Shown in pieces: positions 39,821-50,184 of a DNA stretch of 64,000 nucleotides. A program made the translations under genes and the position numbers. Every line of letters begins with the position of its first letter. Position 1 is the stretch's first letter. The DNA comes from Prunella strophiata (taxonomy: Eukaryota > Chordata > Aves > Passeriformes > Prunellidae): NCBI GenBank assembly GCA_036583965.1, contig JAZBQD010000014.1, positions 43,209,490 to 43,273,489 on the forward strand. Direction: 5' to 3'. The notes beneath the pieces are model-generated. The model searched no databases. It saw nothing but the letters and a program-made list of their open reading frames with translations, and was not told where the DNA came from.

Positions 39821-39987
39821 CACAGAATCATAAAATAACCTGGGCTGGAAGGAGGCTCTGGAGGTCAGCTAGGCCAACCTCCTGCTCAAAGCAGGACTAA
39901 TTTAAAAGTTAATTCAGGTTGCTCAGGGCTTCCTGACCAGATGAATTTTGAATATAGAAGGATGGAGACTGCACAACCTCTCTGTGT
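39821..39987 (-). mobile_element. CR1 LINE 3' end, antisense
   Basis: The + strand reads as the reverse complement of a CR1 tail: 'cagaatcataaaataacctg', 'ggctggaaggaggctctgga', 'ccaacctcctgctcaaagca', 'gttgctcagggcttcctgac' and 'ggagactgcacaacctctct' follow the consensus order. It lies about 2.7 kb upstream of the ADAMTS20 start codon. Confidence 0.88.
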
Positions 39988-42039
39988 CCTCTTTTCTGTA
40001 CTTACTCCCCCTTTTTTGTTTTTAATTTAGTATTTAATTTTTTTTTTTTGTGGTTCTGCTTCTTTGAATATCTTCCATAGTTCTTCCTCTTCATTTCATC
40101 CTTATGCCTATCTCTACCCTTCTACCTGTAACAGTTGTAGCAAACATACTATTTCCACAATTTCTGAATTTTCTGATGTACTTATATTTCTTTTTAACAG
40201 AAGTGAAACTCTTGCTTTGATATACAGGGTTATATTTGCTCCTCACAAGATTCAAAGTGATGCCATATGGGTGGAGGTCAAATGAATGACCGCAGCTTAT
40301 TGCCCAAAGCCATTCAGGTAACATGAACACTGCTGGCACTGCCTTAATCCCCTGCCCTATTGTCCTTTGCTCCTGCACAGCTAACCCATCTCGCATTTGA
40401 AAATCAAACTTGTGCCTAATACCTGTAGGGCTTCGGTAGTTTTTGAAGGAATAATGACTGCTAAGTATAAAAAGGTGTTCAACTGTGAGGCCTTACATTG
40501 CCTGAATTCGCTGGATTCATGTTTGGAAATTTACTTTTTGTTTCAGTTGAAAATTTGGAAAAAAAGTGCCTTAGCTGGCACTGGGTTTTGTCCATGGCAC
40601 TGAGAGGAGCTACTGGAACATGTGTCAATCTAAATGAAGGTTGTCAATTTTAAATTGTTCTAAACAATCGATCTTCAGGGAGAGATAGACCTTCAATGTT
40701 TACTACAGAAGAGCTGGGGTTCATTCTCATATAGATTACAGGGAAATTTAAACACATTAAAATGAGATTTAAGAGAAGAAACTTTATTGCTTTAAAAATA
40801 TTTGCATTTGAAGCAAATGTCTTTCCTAAAACACTAAAAATACATACATTGTTAAAAAAATTGAGTCATCTTATATTTGCTCTGAAGTGGTCTACAACAA
40901 AGCTTTGTGCTTTAATCGGGATCACTGAACCTTTGACTTTCCCAGTGCTTAGTGCTTCTGTTTATTTTTACAAAAAGTAATTTTGGCAATCGTAAACAAG
41001 TGAAACATCACATCTGAATAAGAAGGTAATTGCTTCCATTTAATGAAGTAGTGCCCATTTGCTTAATCACTGACAAGCATTTAAGTTGACTGGGAAGGAG
41101 ATAACTGCTTCAACGAGTAAGATCCAAGAAATGGGAAGATTCTAATTTGCTGGAGAAATCAGAGGCATGTACAACAATTGCTCCTCTCAATTTAATGTCT
41201 TACTATTGTTTGTACATTTTATGCCAATAAAATCAAAGCACTCATCCTTAAACTTTGCTCCATTTTGCTCTACTCTGCCCATGTGTTCTGCAACAGGACA
41301 TCTCGAGGTACTGAAATGAATCTTGTATCTTCATGCTTCTGTGGTGGGCAGAATGGACCTCTCTCCTCCCACCTCCTTTCTCATACCCAATTCTCAGAAC
41401 TGGAGTTCTGTTTACCTATCATGATTAGTCTTCTCTGGTGTATGCAGTTTAAAAGAAATACTTTGCAATTCTTTCTTCTTGTTGGATTTCTTTGATATTC
41501 ATGGTATTTGGAGACATGAGCTTTTTGTTTGCTTTCACTTTGCAGAACTCTTCAGATTTCAGGTGTTTTGTTTTTTTTTCCCTTTTCATATAACTGTGCT
41601 TATCAGTGACCCCACATAAAGAAAGCAGTTTAATATCCATCTGAGAGCTTCTGTCTTCTGAGTATTTGAGAAGAAACACGATATTCACAACAAGACCCAA
41701 TATTCTCAAGATTATGCTGGATGTCAATATACATTTGAACAATCCAGTATTCCTTCTACAATCCTGGACTCTTGACAAGGGATGTATGATTTTATTCTAG
41801 CAGTGAAGGCTGTTTCAGTACTACACAGCTTCACTCAAGGCCTGATTAGCCCATTCCCTCATTTCAGGAAAAAATATTCAGGTAAACAGATAATCCATGC
41901 ACTCCCTGCGAGGGATGCCGGGCTCCCTGAATGCTGGGACAAGCAGCTTTATGAAGACTTCACCCAGACAGAACAACCGAAGCAGGGGACCTGGAGCTAG
42001 AACAATTCCTGTCTGTCGGCACCGTGGTATCAGGCTCTG
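39988..42039. other. Upstream flank of ADAMTS20, no gene recognised
   Basis: Ordinary AT-rich sequence that changes abruptly to GC-rich DNA after about 41,900. I see no exon. Any alternative upstream first exon or distal promoter element here would need transcript data. Confidence 0.5.
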
Positions 42040-42489
42040 CCTGGACATCCCTTTCTTTCGAAGCAGCCTGGGGAAACGGCTTCCCCCGGAGCTGCGGGGC
42101 AGGGGCAGGTGATCGGCGGGGGCTGCGCTTGGGCGATACTGAATCTGTGGGACACACACCGCTGGATTTCACGGCACAGCCTCCGCCGTTCCCGGTGGGA
42201 ATGCGGCGTTGCCAGGCTTCTCAGAAGCCCATACTTTGGCTGGAGCGACACCTCCAGCGGGCGGTAACGCCGCCTGCAGCCGGGGCGGCGGGACGGGGAC
42301 CGGACACCCCGGGCCGCCCCGGCCCAGGCCGCGGGGCGGGGGCTGCCTCCGCCTCGGGGCGGCCCGTGTCCCGGGGGCGGGCCGGGGGCTCGCCCGCTCT
42401 GAGGTGCGGGGATGGCCCCGCCCGAGGGCAGCGGGCATCTCCGCGCCGCCCCGCCGGCCGCGGGGGCAGCGGCACGGGAGGCGGAGGCA

Positions 42490-42512
42490 GGGACGGGAAG
42501 GGAAGGGAAGGG
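42490..42512 (+). promoter_or_regulatory. G-quadruplex motif 1
   Basis: Five GGG tracts separated by 2-base loops (AC, AA, AA, AA), an almost ideal intramolecular G-quadruplex on the coding strand, 235 bases upstream of the ADAMTS20 start codon. Confidence 0.75.
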
Positions 42513-42563
42513 CCGCCCTCGCCCACCCCGGCGGCGGAGAGCGAGCTGGGGGAGCGGAGGCGA

Positions 42564-42589
42564 GGGGCGGGCGGAGAGGGAGCGCGGGG
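42564..42589 (+). promoter_or_regulatory. G-quadruplex motif 2
   Basis: Four tracts GGGG, GGG, GGG, GGGG with loops C, CGGAGA and AGCGC meet the usual G3+N1-7 rule on the coding strand. Confidence 0.65.
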
Positions 42590-42610
42590 CGGCTTCCCGC
42601 GGGCGTGTGC

Positions 42611-42647
42611 GGGGCCGGGGCGGCCGGGCGCGGGGAGGGCTGCGGGG
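42611..42647 (+). promoter_or_regulatory. G-quadruplex motif 3
   Basis: Six tracts of three or four G with loops CC, CGGCC, CGC, A and CTGC, ending 99 bases before the start codon and just before the upstream ATG at 42,651. If transcribed, it would lie in the 5' leader RNA. Confidence 0.75.
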
Positions 42648-42650
42648 CGC

Positions 42651-42701
42651 ATGGAGCAGCGGCGCGGCGCGGGGCCGGCCCGGGCGGCCGGCGGGCGCTG
42701 A
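42651..42701 (+). other. Upstream ORF in the ADAMTS20 leader (16 codons)
   Basis: ATG at 42,651 opens 16 Arg/Gly/Ala-rich codons and stops at TGA 42,699-42,701, 45 bases before the main ATG and in the same frame. The context CGCATGG has G at +4 but C at -3, so initiation should be leaky. It matters only if transcription starts upstream of 42,651, which is likely for this island but not shown. Confidence 0.5.
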
Positions 42702-42746
42702 GGCGGCGGCGGCCCGGGGCGCTGCGGGCACGGCGGCCGCGGAGCC

Positions 42747-42837
42747 ATGCGGGGGGCGAGGCGGCTGGCGGCTCTGCTGTGCCCCCTCTCCCTGCTCGTC
42801 ACCGCGTCGTGGGGAGTCCGCTTCCACCCCGGACAAG
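42747..42837 (+). CDS. ADAMTS20: ADAMTS20 coding exon 1 (signal peptide)
   Basis: ADAMTS20 is a secreted zinc metalloprotease of the GON-1 branch (with ADAMTS9) that cleaves matrix proteoglycans such as versican; in mice its loss causes the belted white-spotting phenotype through melanoblast loss. This exon encodes residues 1-30, starting MRGARRLAALLC: basic N-terminus, a hydrophobic core rich in Leu and Ala, and a likely signal-peptidase site after TASWG, followed by VRFHPGQ, which resembles the DFHPRQ of the mammalian protein. The ATG at 42,747 has G at -3 and is the only one that puts a signal peptide in front of the prodomain. The exon ends CAAG with donor GTAAGC, in phase 1. Only the N-terminal part of the gene is in this window. 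Confidence 0.9.
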
Positions 42838-43142
42838 GTAAGCGAGCGCAGCAAAGGCGGCGACCGGCCCGCGGGTCCCGGCCCGTGCGGCGGGGCGGGC
42901 GCCGTGCCCTCCTGGGGCAGCCGCCGCTCCCCGCGGGCGGGAGGAGGCAGCGATCGCTCCCGGCGGGGCCGGGCCGCCGCCGCCGCGGGCTCTCGCCGGG
43001 CGTGCTGGCGGCTGCCCCCCGCCCCCGGCTGTCACCGGACCCCGGCTGGCGCACGAGTGCCGTGCCAGGAGCCGTGCGGGGGCCGGCGAGGCGTTGCTGC
43101 GGGGCTGCGGCGTCAGGCTGAGCCCCCTGCCTTCTGTTGTAG
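42838..43142 (+). other. ADAMTS20: ADAMTS20 intron 1 (305 bases)
   Basis: A short, very GC-rich intron from donor GTAAGC to acceptor CTTCTGTTGTAG, wholly inside the CpG island. Its length is not a multiple of three, and retention would shift the frame and meet a stop at 43,119-43,121. Long open frames across it on both strands are a consequence of GC richness. Confidence 0.88.
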
Positions 43143-43489
43143 AGACCTTGGTGAAGCAGCTCTCCTCTTATGAAATCGTCACACCTGTCCGAGTGAATGA
43201 GTTTGGAGAAGTTTTCCCGCACACGCATCACTTCAGAAGGAGGAAAAGGAGCTTGGAGGCACCGCTGGAGCCCGCTGCTTTCCGAACACATTACCAGCTC
43301 CGAGCATACGGGCAGGTCTTCCAGCTCAACCTGAGTGCTGATGCGGGCTTCGTTGCTGCTCAGTACACGGTGGTGCACGTCGGGGCACCGCAGAAGCAGT
43401 CAAACCCGGATTTGCGCCACTGTTTCTATCGCGGGCATGTCAATGCCCAGGAAACGCACATGGCTGTCTTCAGCATCTGTGGTGGTTTG
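43143..43489 (+). CDS. ADAMTS20: ADAMTS20 coding exon 2 (prodomain)
   Basis: Encodes residues 31-146. The first codon is completed across the junction (G plus AG gives Glu), giving HPGQ-ETLVKQLSSYEIV. The segment VNEFGEVFPHTHHF and FRTHYQLRAYGQVFQLNLSADAGF match ADAMTS20 better than ADAMTS9. RRRKR at 62-66 is a furin-type site inside the prodomain; N93-L-S is an N-glycosylation sequon; Cys124 (RHCFYRG) and Cys143 (SICGG) are the conserved prodomain cysteines. The stretch between VHVGAP and DLRHC appears a few residues shorter than in the mammalian protein as I recall it. Acceptor TTGTAG, donor GTAAGC after TTG, phase 0. The frame joins exon 3 without change. Confidence 0.93.
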
Positions 43490-44806
43490 GTAAGCATGTT
43501 GGTCACTGCTTCCTGTCTCCATTCATATTCTCCTCCCTGAAAGAAATGTAGTGGGATGCCTTTGCTGGAGGGCTAAGCTGGAAATTCTTGGGCATCATTC
43601 CAAGTAGTTGGTCATGAAATGTCTTGGCATCAGCAGTGTGCAGTCATGATGATACTTCTCTGGTGGAATATACAAATGCTGCTTTCAAAGGATCTCTTGC
43701 TGGCCAGTAATATAGTTGGTTGATGTAACTCCTGACACCAAGAGCATTATAATGGAGGGAAAAAGCATGTCCTTAGAAACACAGTAAGCTATTGTCTTGA
43801 TAAAATGATGCTGTCAGTTGGCATCAGTTATGTGTTTGTAGCTTAACAGGTATTGTGATTGTGGGTGAGGTGTGATGGTAGTTGAGATGGTGAGAGAAGA
43901 GCTGGTGTTGATCAGTTTCTGCCTCAGCTTTCAACAATACTGTAAAGGTATGTTATGTCCTAATAAGTGTGCCAGCAGTGCTCTCTAAACACATTTCTGC
44001 TAAAAGGGAATAGGAAATTTCCTAACTTCAGTGGAATTGTGTCTGTAAAACATTTCTTAAGAATTGAATCGAGTAGACAAAACTGCAATGATATTATACA
44101 TTATACATGTATTTATCTCTTGATAGCATTTGTTATGTCTTCCAAAGTGATAATGGACAAATAGTATCACACAAACGTCTTTGAAAACAGTTGTACTGTG
44201 TTGCTAAATTTTATCATTTTGTGCCTAGAAACATGAAGACTGGTACCTTGTGCTTTACCACATCACTACTTCTTGAAATGCCAAGGACAAGTTGTGTGAC
44301 AGGCACACTGTAGAAATTTACAGCATTGTAAATATTACTGTGAATTGAAGCTGGCATTGTTCCATTTTTTTCCTTTTTTTGCAGTCACTCAGGAAACTAA
44401 AGGTGCAAGACTCTTATTTTTGGGACCTCAAGAAAATCCATCTTCATATATTAGGCTCTTTCTAATAGTCTACACAAAATAGAATGCAATTGGTTGGATG
44501 TATTTAGGACTGTTTAATGTGTGTTAAAAGAAGGTGATGCACAGGATAGAAGAGAGAACCAGAAATAACTGCTATTTGAAAGACACATCTTGTGCTTCTT
44601 GGGTATTTCGATAGATACCATCTTGTCTTTGGGTTGAGGTGTGTGGACTTTGGGTAGTCCTTGGAAATTAGTAGAGAAACAAGCATTTGAAAACAGTAAT
44701 TCTGTATTCATCCTAAGTTTTATCTATATATCTTGCTTTACAAATAACTATCATTGGTTCTTGACTACGTTATCCAAAACCCAGTTCAAAACTATACCAA
44801 ATATCT

Positions 44807-44854
44807 TAATATGTTTGTTAAGAGAGGGAGTAATATGTTTACTAAGAGAGGGGA
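44807..44854 (+). repeat. 24-base tandem duplication, two copies
   Basis: TAATATGTTTGTTAAGAG and TAATATGTTTACTAAGAG begin the two adjacent units, 44,807-44,830 and 44,831-44,854, which agree at 20 of 24 positions. Confidence 0.8.
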
Positions 44855-47800
44855 AGAGGAGGTATCACAAATATGGTTGGTTTTGGTTCATTTCTTCCAT
44901 AGTTTCATGTTTTAATAGATGCTCAAATTTCATGTCATTGAGAATAGTGGCATACTTTATACAGAATAAATATGAGAAGTTCTAAGAATTTCTACTTTCA
45001 TAACCTTTGCTGCCTGTTTAAATTCTATTCCTGTAAACTGTTGCTTTGCAGTGACTTGAAGGGACCATGTACATTGAAAATAACTTTTCATCAAAACATG
45101 TACTTACTGGCTGCTAAAAGTTGTCTCAAATACCTTTCCTATCAGTTCTCAAATTCTTAGTCACAGGACCATCTTCTTGCCTGCAACAAGCTGAATGTCT
45201 CACTTCTTATTTCTCTCCCCCCTCCTCCTTACTGATACATAACAGTATCATCATATATGTGTATGGTCAGAAATCCCTGAGTGCCTTTAAATTAGGTCTC
45301 TGCCTCTTCTAGATGAGCCTTGTGAACTTCTCACTGCAGCTTCCAGGCTGTGCTTCATGTCCTCAGTCATTGCCTGGCTCACAGAGTGCCCTGTCTGAGC
45401 CACCAGCGAAGACCTTTCTGTCTCACTGCTCTCAGGACTTTCTCTCACCTTCTCATTTCACTTTCTGCACAGGCAGATACAGCCTTGGAAGGTATGTAGC
45501 ATAGGCCAGTTTTGTGTCTGCTTTCCCTCAGTAGTGGAGGTTTTCAGAAGAGGAAGCAGAGCCTCCATGGATACTGTGCACTTGTGTGGGATATGCCTAT
45601 AGTTTTCCAGGGAGGGATTGTGTGGTGGTCACAGCCAACTGGTTGCCTGTAACTGCACAGTCTCCTCCAACCTTACTCAGAACCTTCAAGCTAATGTTCT
45701 TCCTCATCCTCATGGATTCAAAGCAAATGTTTTCTGCCTTGTGCAACTGCCAAAGGAAAAATCTTTTTTGGAGTTTAGAGAAGAATGAATGTGAAAAGAG
45801 AGAACTACAGATCAGGTGGAATTATCCTGTGAGATCTTGTCCTCCCTGAATTCATTCCCTATTCCTAGATGGGACTACCCTCAAAAATTAGTAAAAAGAT
45901 GTTTTCATCCTCAAAGCTTTTAGAATTTCATGGGTTTGTGCATTCAACAAATGTACCTGAAAAAATACATTAGTCAGTTATTGCTCTTGTAATGGACAGT
46001 GCCATGCTTCATGAGTGCATCCGAATATTTAAAGTCTGACTGCTGCTGAGGTAAGATACTATTTATTGGGAGCAAGAGGGTAGGAACCAGGCTAGTGACT
46101 CAGTAGCCTGGCATTATATTTATTTTAGGTAAAATCCTTTCTCTTTATAGGATTGCTGAACTTAGTGTATGGAGGTTAAAATACTGCTTTGAACTATCTT
46201 CCAGCTTTGCATATGTAAGGGAATTGCTTATATTTGACCAATGCTGTAAAAGCTAAGGAGGAAAAAATGACTTGTACTTAGTTATAAAGGTACAGGGAGA
46301 GTAACAGTGGAATTTTAAAAATTGCACTGGATATGTTTCCTGAGTCATGTGAAGTGAAGCCAGGTACTTGTGTTCACTTTATTCTCTAGGCATCTATCCC
46401 CAAGATCTGACTCCATTCATTCACAGCTTCACTCCTCCTCAAGTTCCTTCTTTTCTTTTTTTGCATTCTCAGGTTGAGTGTGTTGTCCCCCTCTACTCTG
46501 CTTTGCCATTTCACCCTCCATTAAGCCTTTTCCTGCATGTGCTAAGAGCACCTACAACCCAGAGTACCCATGGAGCATTGCTTAATGGCTCCTGACACCC
46601 TGTATGCAGTTTCCTTGTGTTACATTTCAGAGCATGCCCTGGGTTCAGGGGTGCGAATGGCACAGGGAGGTTAGAAGGTCAGCAGGGAGTCTGTAGTAAT
46701 TGCAAGGAGGGAGTGTATAATTAGGGAACTTTGGGATCCATCAAAGGCAGAAGGTCATTTGGAGTGATGGCCTGGGTGCCTAGCTGAACATCTGATCACA
46801 TACAGGCTATATTTCTTGCATCTTTAGAGTAATTTTTGAGATTTCATGCTTTATTTCACTTTATTTTCTTGAGTTCCATATTTTTTTGCTTTTACTGTAT
46901 TAGTCAATTATAGCTTCTTACAAATATAGGGAATGGGATTTGCTGAGGATGTCCCTAGATGCATGGAGACTGAAGATACCTTTCAAATTTTATGCAGACA
47001 GAAAAATCAAAGAGGTAAAATCCCCAAATAGTTAATAATCATTTAACATTTGAGAACATGTGACTTATGAGCTTAATGACAAATACAAGCTAGTACCAGT
47101 GAATGAAGTGTCTTATAAATGATGATAGCTCCCTTATTTTAACTAGAATGCACCTTCAGTTCCTAGCAGGACCCATCTAAAGAAAGGAGCTTTTTTTGGT
47201 TGCTTTTTTTCCTCCCATCATCCTGAATGAATGCTATAGAAACAGTTTAGTTTAGTCTGCTGAGAAACCTGGTATTTTTTTCTCAGGGGTTAGGAGGGTG
47301 TTGGCTGATGCTGAGGACAGTTAAAATCAGTTTTTGTGAGCTAGAAGGATGCTTAAGTGCCAAAGGTGTTTTGTGTGACTACTGTGAGAGAGGAAAAGGT
47401 AAGAAAGGAGGAAAAAACCCCATTCTTTTGGGTGTCTGGTCTCTTGTGCGTAAAGCAATTTCACACGCTCACTCACTGGCAGAAGTTAGGAGTAGAAAAA
47501 TAGACATGAATCTCTTCTTGCATGGATTTGCCAGCTGTCAGCTTCCTGCAGTCCAGGAAGGCAAAGTCCAGGACCACTTTGTTCTAATGTAGCTTTGGAG
47601 TGTGACAAGTTTCTTCTTCAGCAACTCAAGCAACTCAATCCTTTGGTAATTCTCCCTTACTGCACATCAGACATACTTTTGCCTGGAGAAGGGCAGGAGT
47701 ATGAACCTAAGTGTGGATCTTTGCAATCCTCAGTACAGGAGGTTGTGTTTATTTTTTATTAATACGGGTCAGCGAATCACCTTCTGAGAGGGTTTGAAAA

Positions 47801-49170
47801 CAGCTCTGTCTGCTGCTGTGAATGGGTAAAGCAGCTCCTTTCAGGGAAAAATAAGCAGTCTTGGAATTTTTCTTAAAAAGCTGTGATTTTTAATTGTTTG
47901 GTTAAAAACCCCAATGATCTAAAGCCCAAAAACTTGCTGGAAGTTACTTCTAGCATAGCCAGCACTTAGTTCCTTGTGGTGATCTAGTGAAGGTAACAAA
48001 CCCCAGATATTTGCTCCCTGGTTTTGTGCTCCTTAGTACTAACAACCTCAGTGAGTGAAACTACATTGTTTTTTCCAAGAAACTTTAACACTTGTAACTG
48101 GAAAATATGCTTACCTTGATGTAATTTAATGCTTTAACTTCTAAGCTGTCACTTCAAAAAAGTTACTTCCTAAATCTGGAAGGCAGGACAGCTTCAGTAT
48201 TCAGGTTACGTTTATAATGCCATGAACATCTGTAAGGCACATACTGGATTTTATAGTTTTTTTATCTTAATATGCTGATTCCATCATAAGCTAGGAAAAC
48301 AATCCTATTAAAATGTCAGCTCAAGGCAATTGATTCTTGCTTGAGCAAACAAAGTCTTGCAGCTACTGGCTGGGTGATCTGCAAGGCTTCCACTTGGTAG
48401 TTCTGGTTTCTTATGTCATACACATATATAAAGTGAGACTCTGGCTCTGGATCTGAAAAACAGGAAGAGTTTCAGTGCTTCCATTATAACCCTGAGCATT
48501 TGCTCTGTCTCTGATCAGCACAAAGTGGTTTTAAGTAAAAGGTTTTAATTCACAAGTTTAAGACAAAATGTTCTTTCTTTTTGGCTTGTTACAAAATAGC
48601 AAAACAATTTAGGTCCCCTCTACTGCTGTTTTAAAAACCCTGAATCTTCTCCAGTATGTTTTCCTCAAGCTCTTTGCATCTCAACTTTTCCTGGAAATAT
48701 TTGCACCGATGCTATACCTTCACACATGGGCCAGCACAGATCAGCAAATACAGGTGGTAACTGCAGTTGTAAACCAAGATACGTGGAGTTGCGGATTGTG
48801 CAGCTGAAGGTCTGTCACAGAAAATGTTTTATCAAAAGCACTAGGACCCGAGTATGAGTCTACTTGTTCACCAGCCAGATTCTGCAGGAATTGTCCTTTC
48901 AACAGGCTGGATGTGCCTATGTAACATTTTATTTCAAGGGTGCTCAGCCATCGCTGGCCTGCCTTCTGCCCATGTCCTGTGTCTAGTGGCCTTTCCTTGG
49001 TGACAGCTTGGGCACATTCTTTGCCTATATGTTTGCCAAATAAATTGTTTTGATGGCTGCAGCTTGTTCTCAACTTCTGCTTTTATTGTTTAGATCTATG
49101 TGACACAGGTGAATTTGCTGGTATGCTCTGGGCAGCCAAAGGAACTTTGATTTACTTTTACCTGTGTATA

Positions 49171-49194
49171 CACACACACACACACACACACACA
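49171..49194. repeat. (CA)12 microsatellite
   Basis: Twelve CA units without interruption, preceded by GTGTATA. Located in ADAMTS20 intron 2 and likely polymorphic. Confidence 0.95.
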
Positions 49195-50165
49195 TGTTCA
49201 TTCAATTTTGAGGAAGCACACAGAAGTTTCTGTGTCAGGGAAGGGCAGAGTACACAACATATGGCTCTTTGCTGTCACTAAGCTAAATTACTGGTGTGCA
49301 AATAGGTGAGGGGGAAGGGTTGTGTGTGGGCTTTCTTTTTTTGTCTGAACTTAATGCTTCCAGTGCAGGGTGGCAGTCAACATTTAGCTGTCGTGGATCT
49401 CAGGGAAACTTTGTACTCTTGGGGAATAGATAGGCTTCCCATATGAGATAGTGTATCTGCAATAGTCTCAATTCTCATTCTGTTTCAGACATACCCTCAT
49501 GTAGAAAATGGCAAGATTAAGATAGCAAAGCCAGACACTGAGAACAGTTAATACCTTCTGGGAATGCACATATTTACAGAAGTACTCAAGGTAGCTTACT
49601 GTGTGGCTGACTAAGGTGAAAATCTAACCGTAGCTTGTGTGCTCTTGAGTGATAACTGCCTGTGATGGTGCTTATGAGGTCAAAAGGACTGTATGGAGCT
49701 ATTCATCTCCCAGTGAGAGAAAAAGGTGGTTCTGCATCTACTTAAAAACGTCAAACTAGGAAGTTCTCTTTAAACAGAGATAAGTTGCAAATGTAAATTT
49801 GCTTGACATTTTTTGAGACAGGCAAGATGATATGACGGAGTTTCACTCCGAGACAAAGTGTATGGATTCCCTAGGTCTCTGTTCTGTCAGAATACTTAAT
49901 TTGATGATAGTTGAGGTGTTAAAACTAAATCCCCTAAAACACAAAAATAAAAGCCAACAACCCACTCCCTCCCCAAGTAACCCCCAAACAAACAAGAAAA
50001 TCCCTTTATGCATTTATACATTTTGTTTTGCCAATTTCAACAGGTATTGTAAGATAACTGCTTTTCTGTAATGGAATCTCCATGTATATATCTATTAAAA
50101 AAGTTGTTATGCATATTTTTATTTTTGGCTTGTCTAGCTTATTCACTATGAATTGTATATAAAGG

Positions 50166-50184
50166 TAAAAATAAATAAATAAAT
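50166..50184. repeat. (AAAT)n tract
   Basis: About four AAAT units in intron 2. Confidence 0.8.

Larger units (their letters stand above)
42040..43140 (+). promoter_or_regulatory. ADAMTS20: CpG island promoter of ADAMTS20
   Basis: From about 42,040 the sequence becomes very GC-rich and dense in CpG, in sharp contrast to the rest of the window, and stays so through exon 1 and intron 1, fading in exon 2. Many GGGCGG/CCGCCC words (Sp1-type GC boxes) occur and I see no TATA box near the start codon, so a TATA-less, dispersed-start promoter is expected. The transcription start cannot be fixed from sequence alone. The island extends some 700 bases upstream of the ATG, which would also allow a divergent transcript. 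Confidence 0.85.

Noticed and set aside
42024..43173. Several overlapping + strand open frames of 200-250 codons around the ADAMTS20 start
   Set aside because: They are low-complexity Gly/Arg/Ala shadows of the CpG island. Only the frame from 42,747 gives a signal peptide and splices in phase to recognised prodomain exons.
42221..43378. 385-codon open frame on the minus strand across the CpG island
   Set aside because: It is Arg/Pro/Ala-rich, runs antisense through ADAMTS20 exons 1 and 2 and intron 1, and matches no family; GC-rich DNA has few stop codons in any frame.
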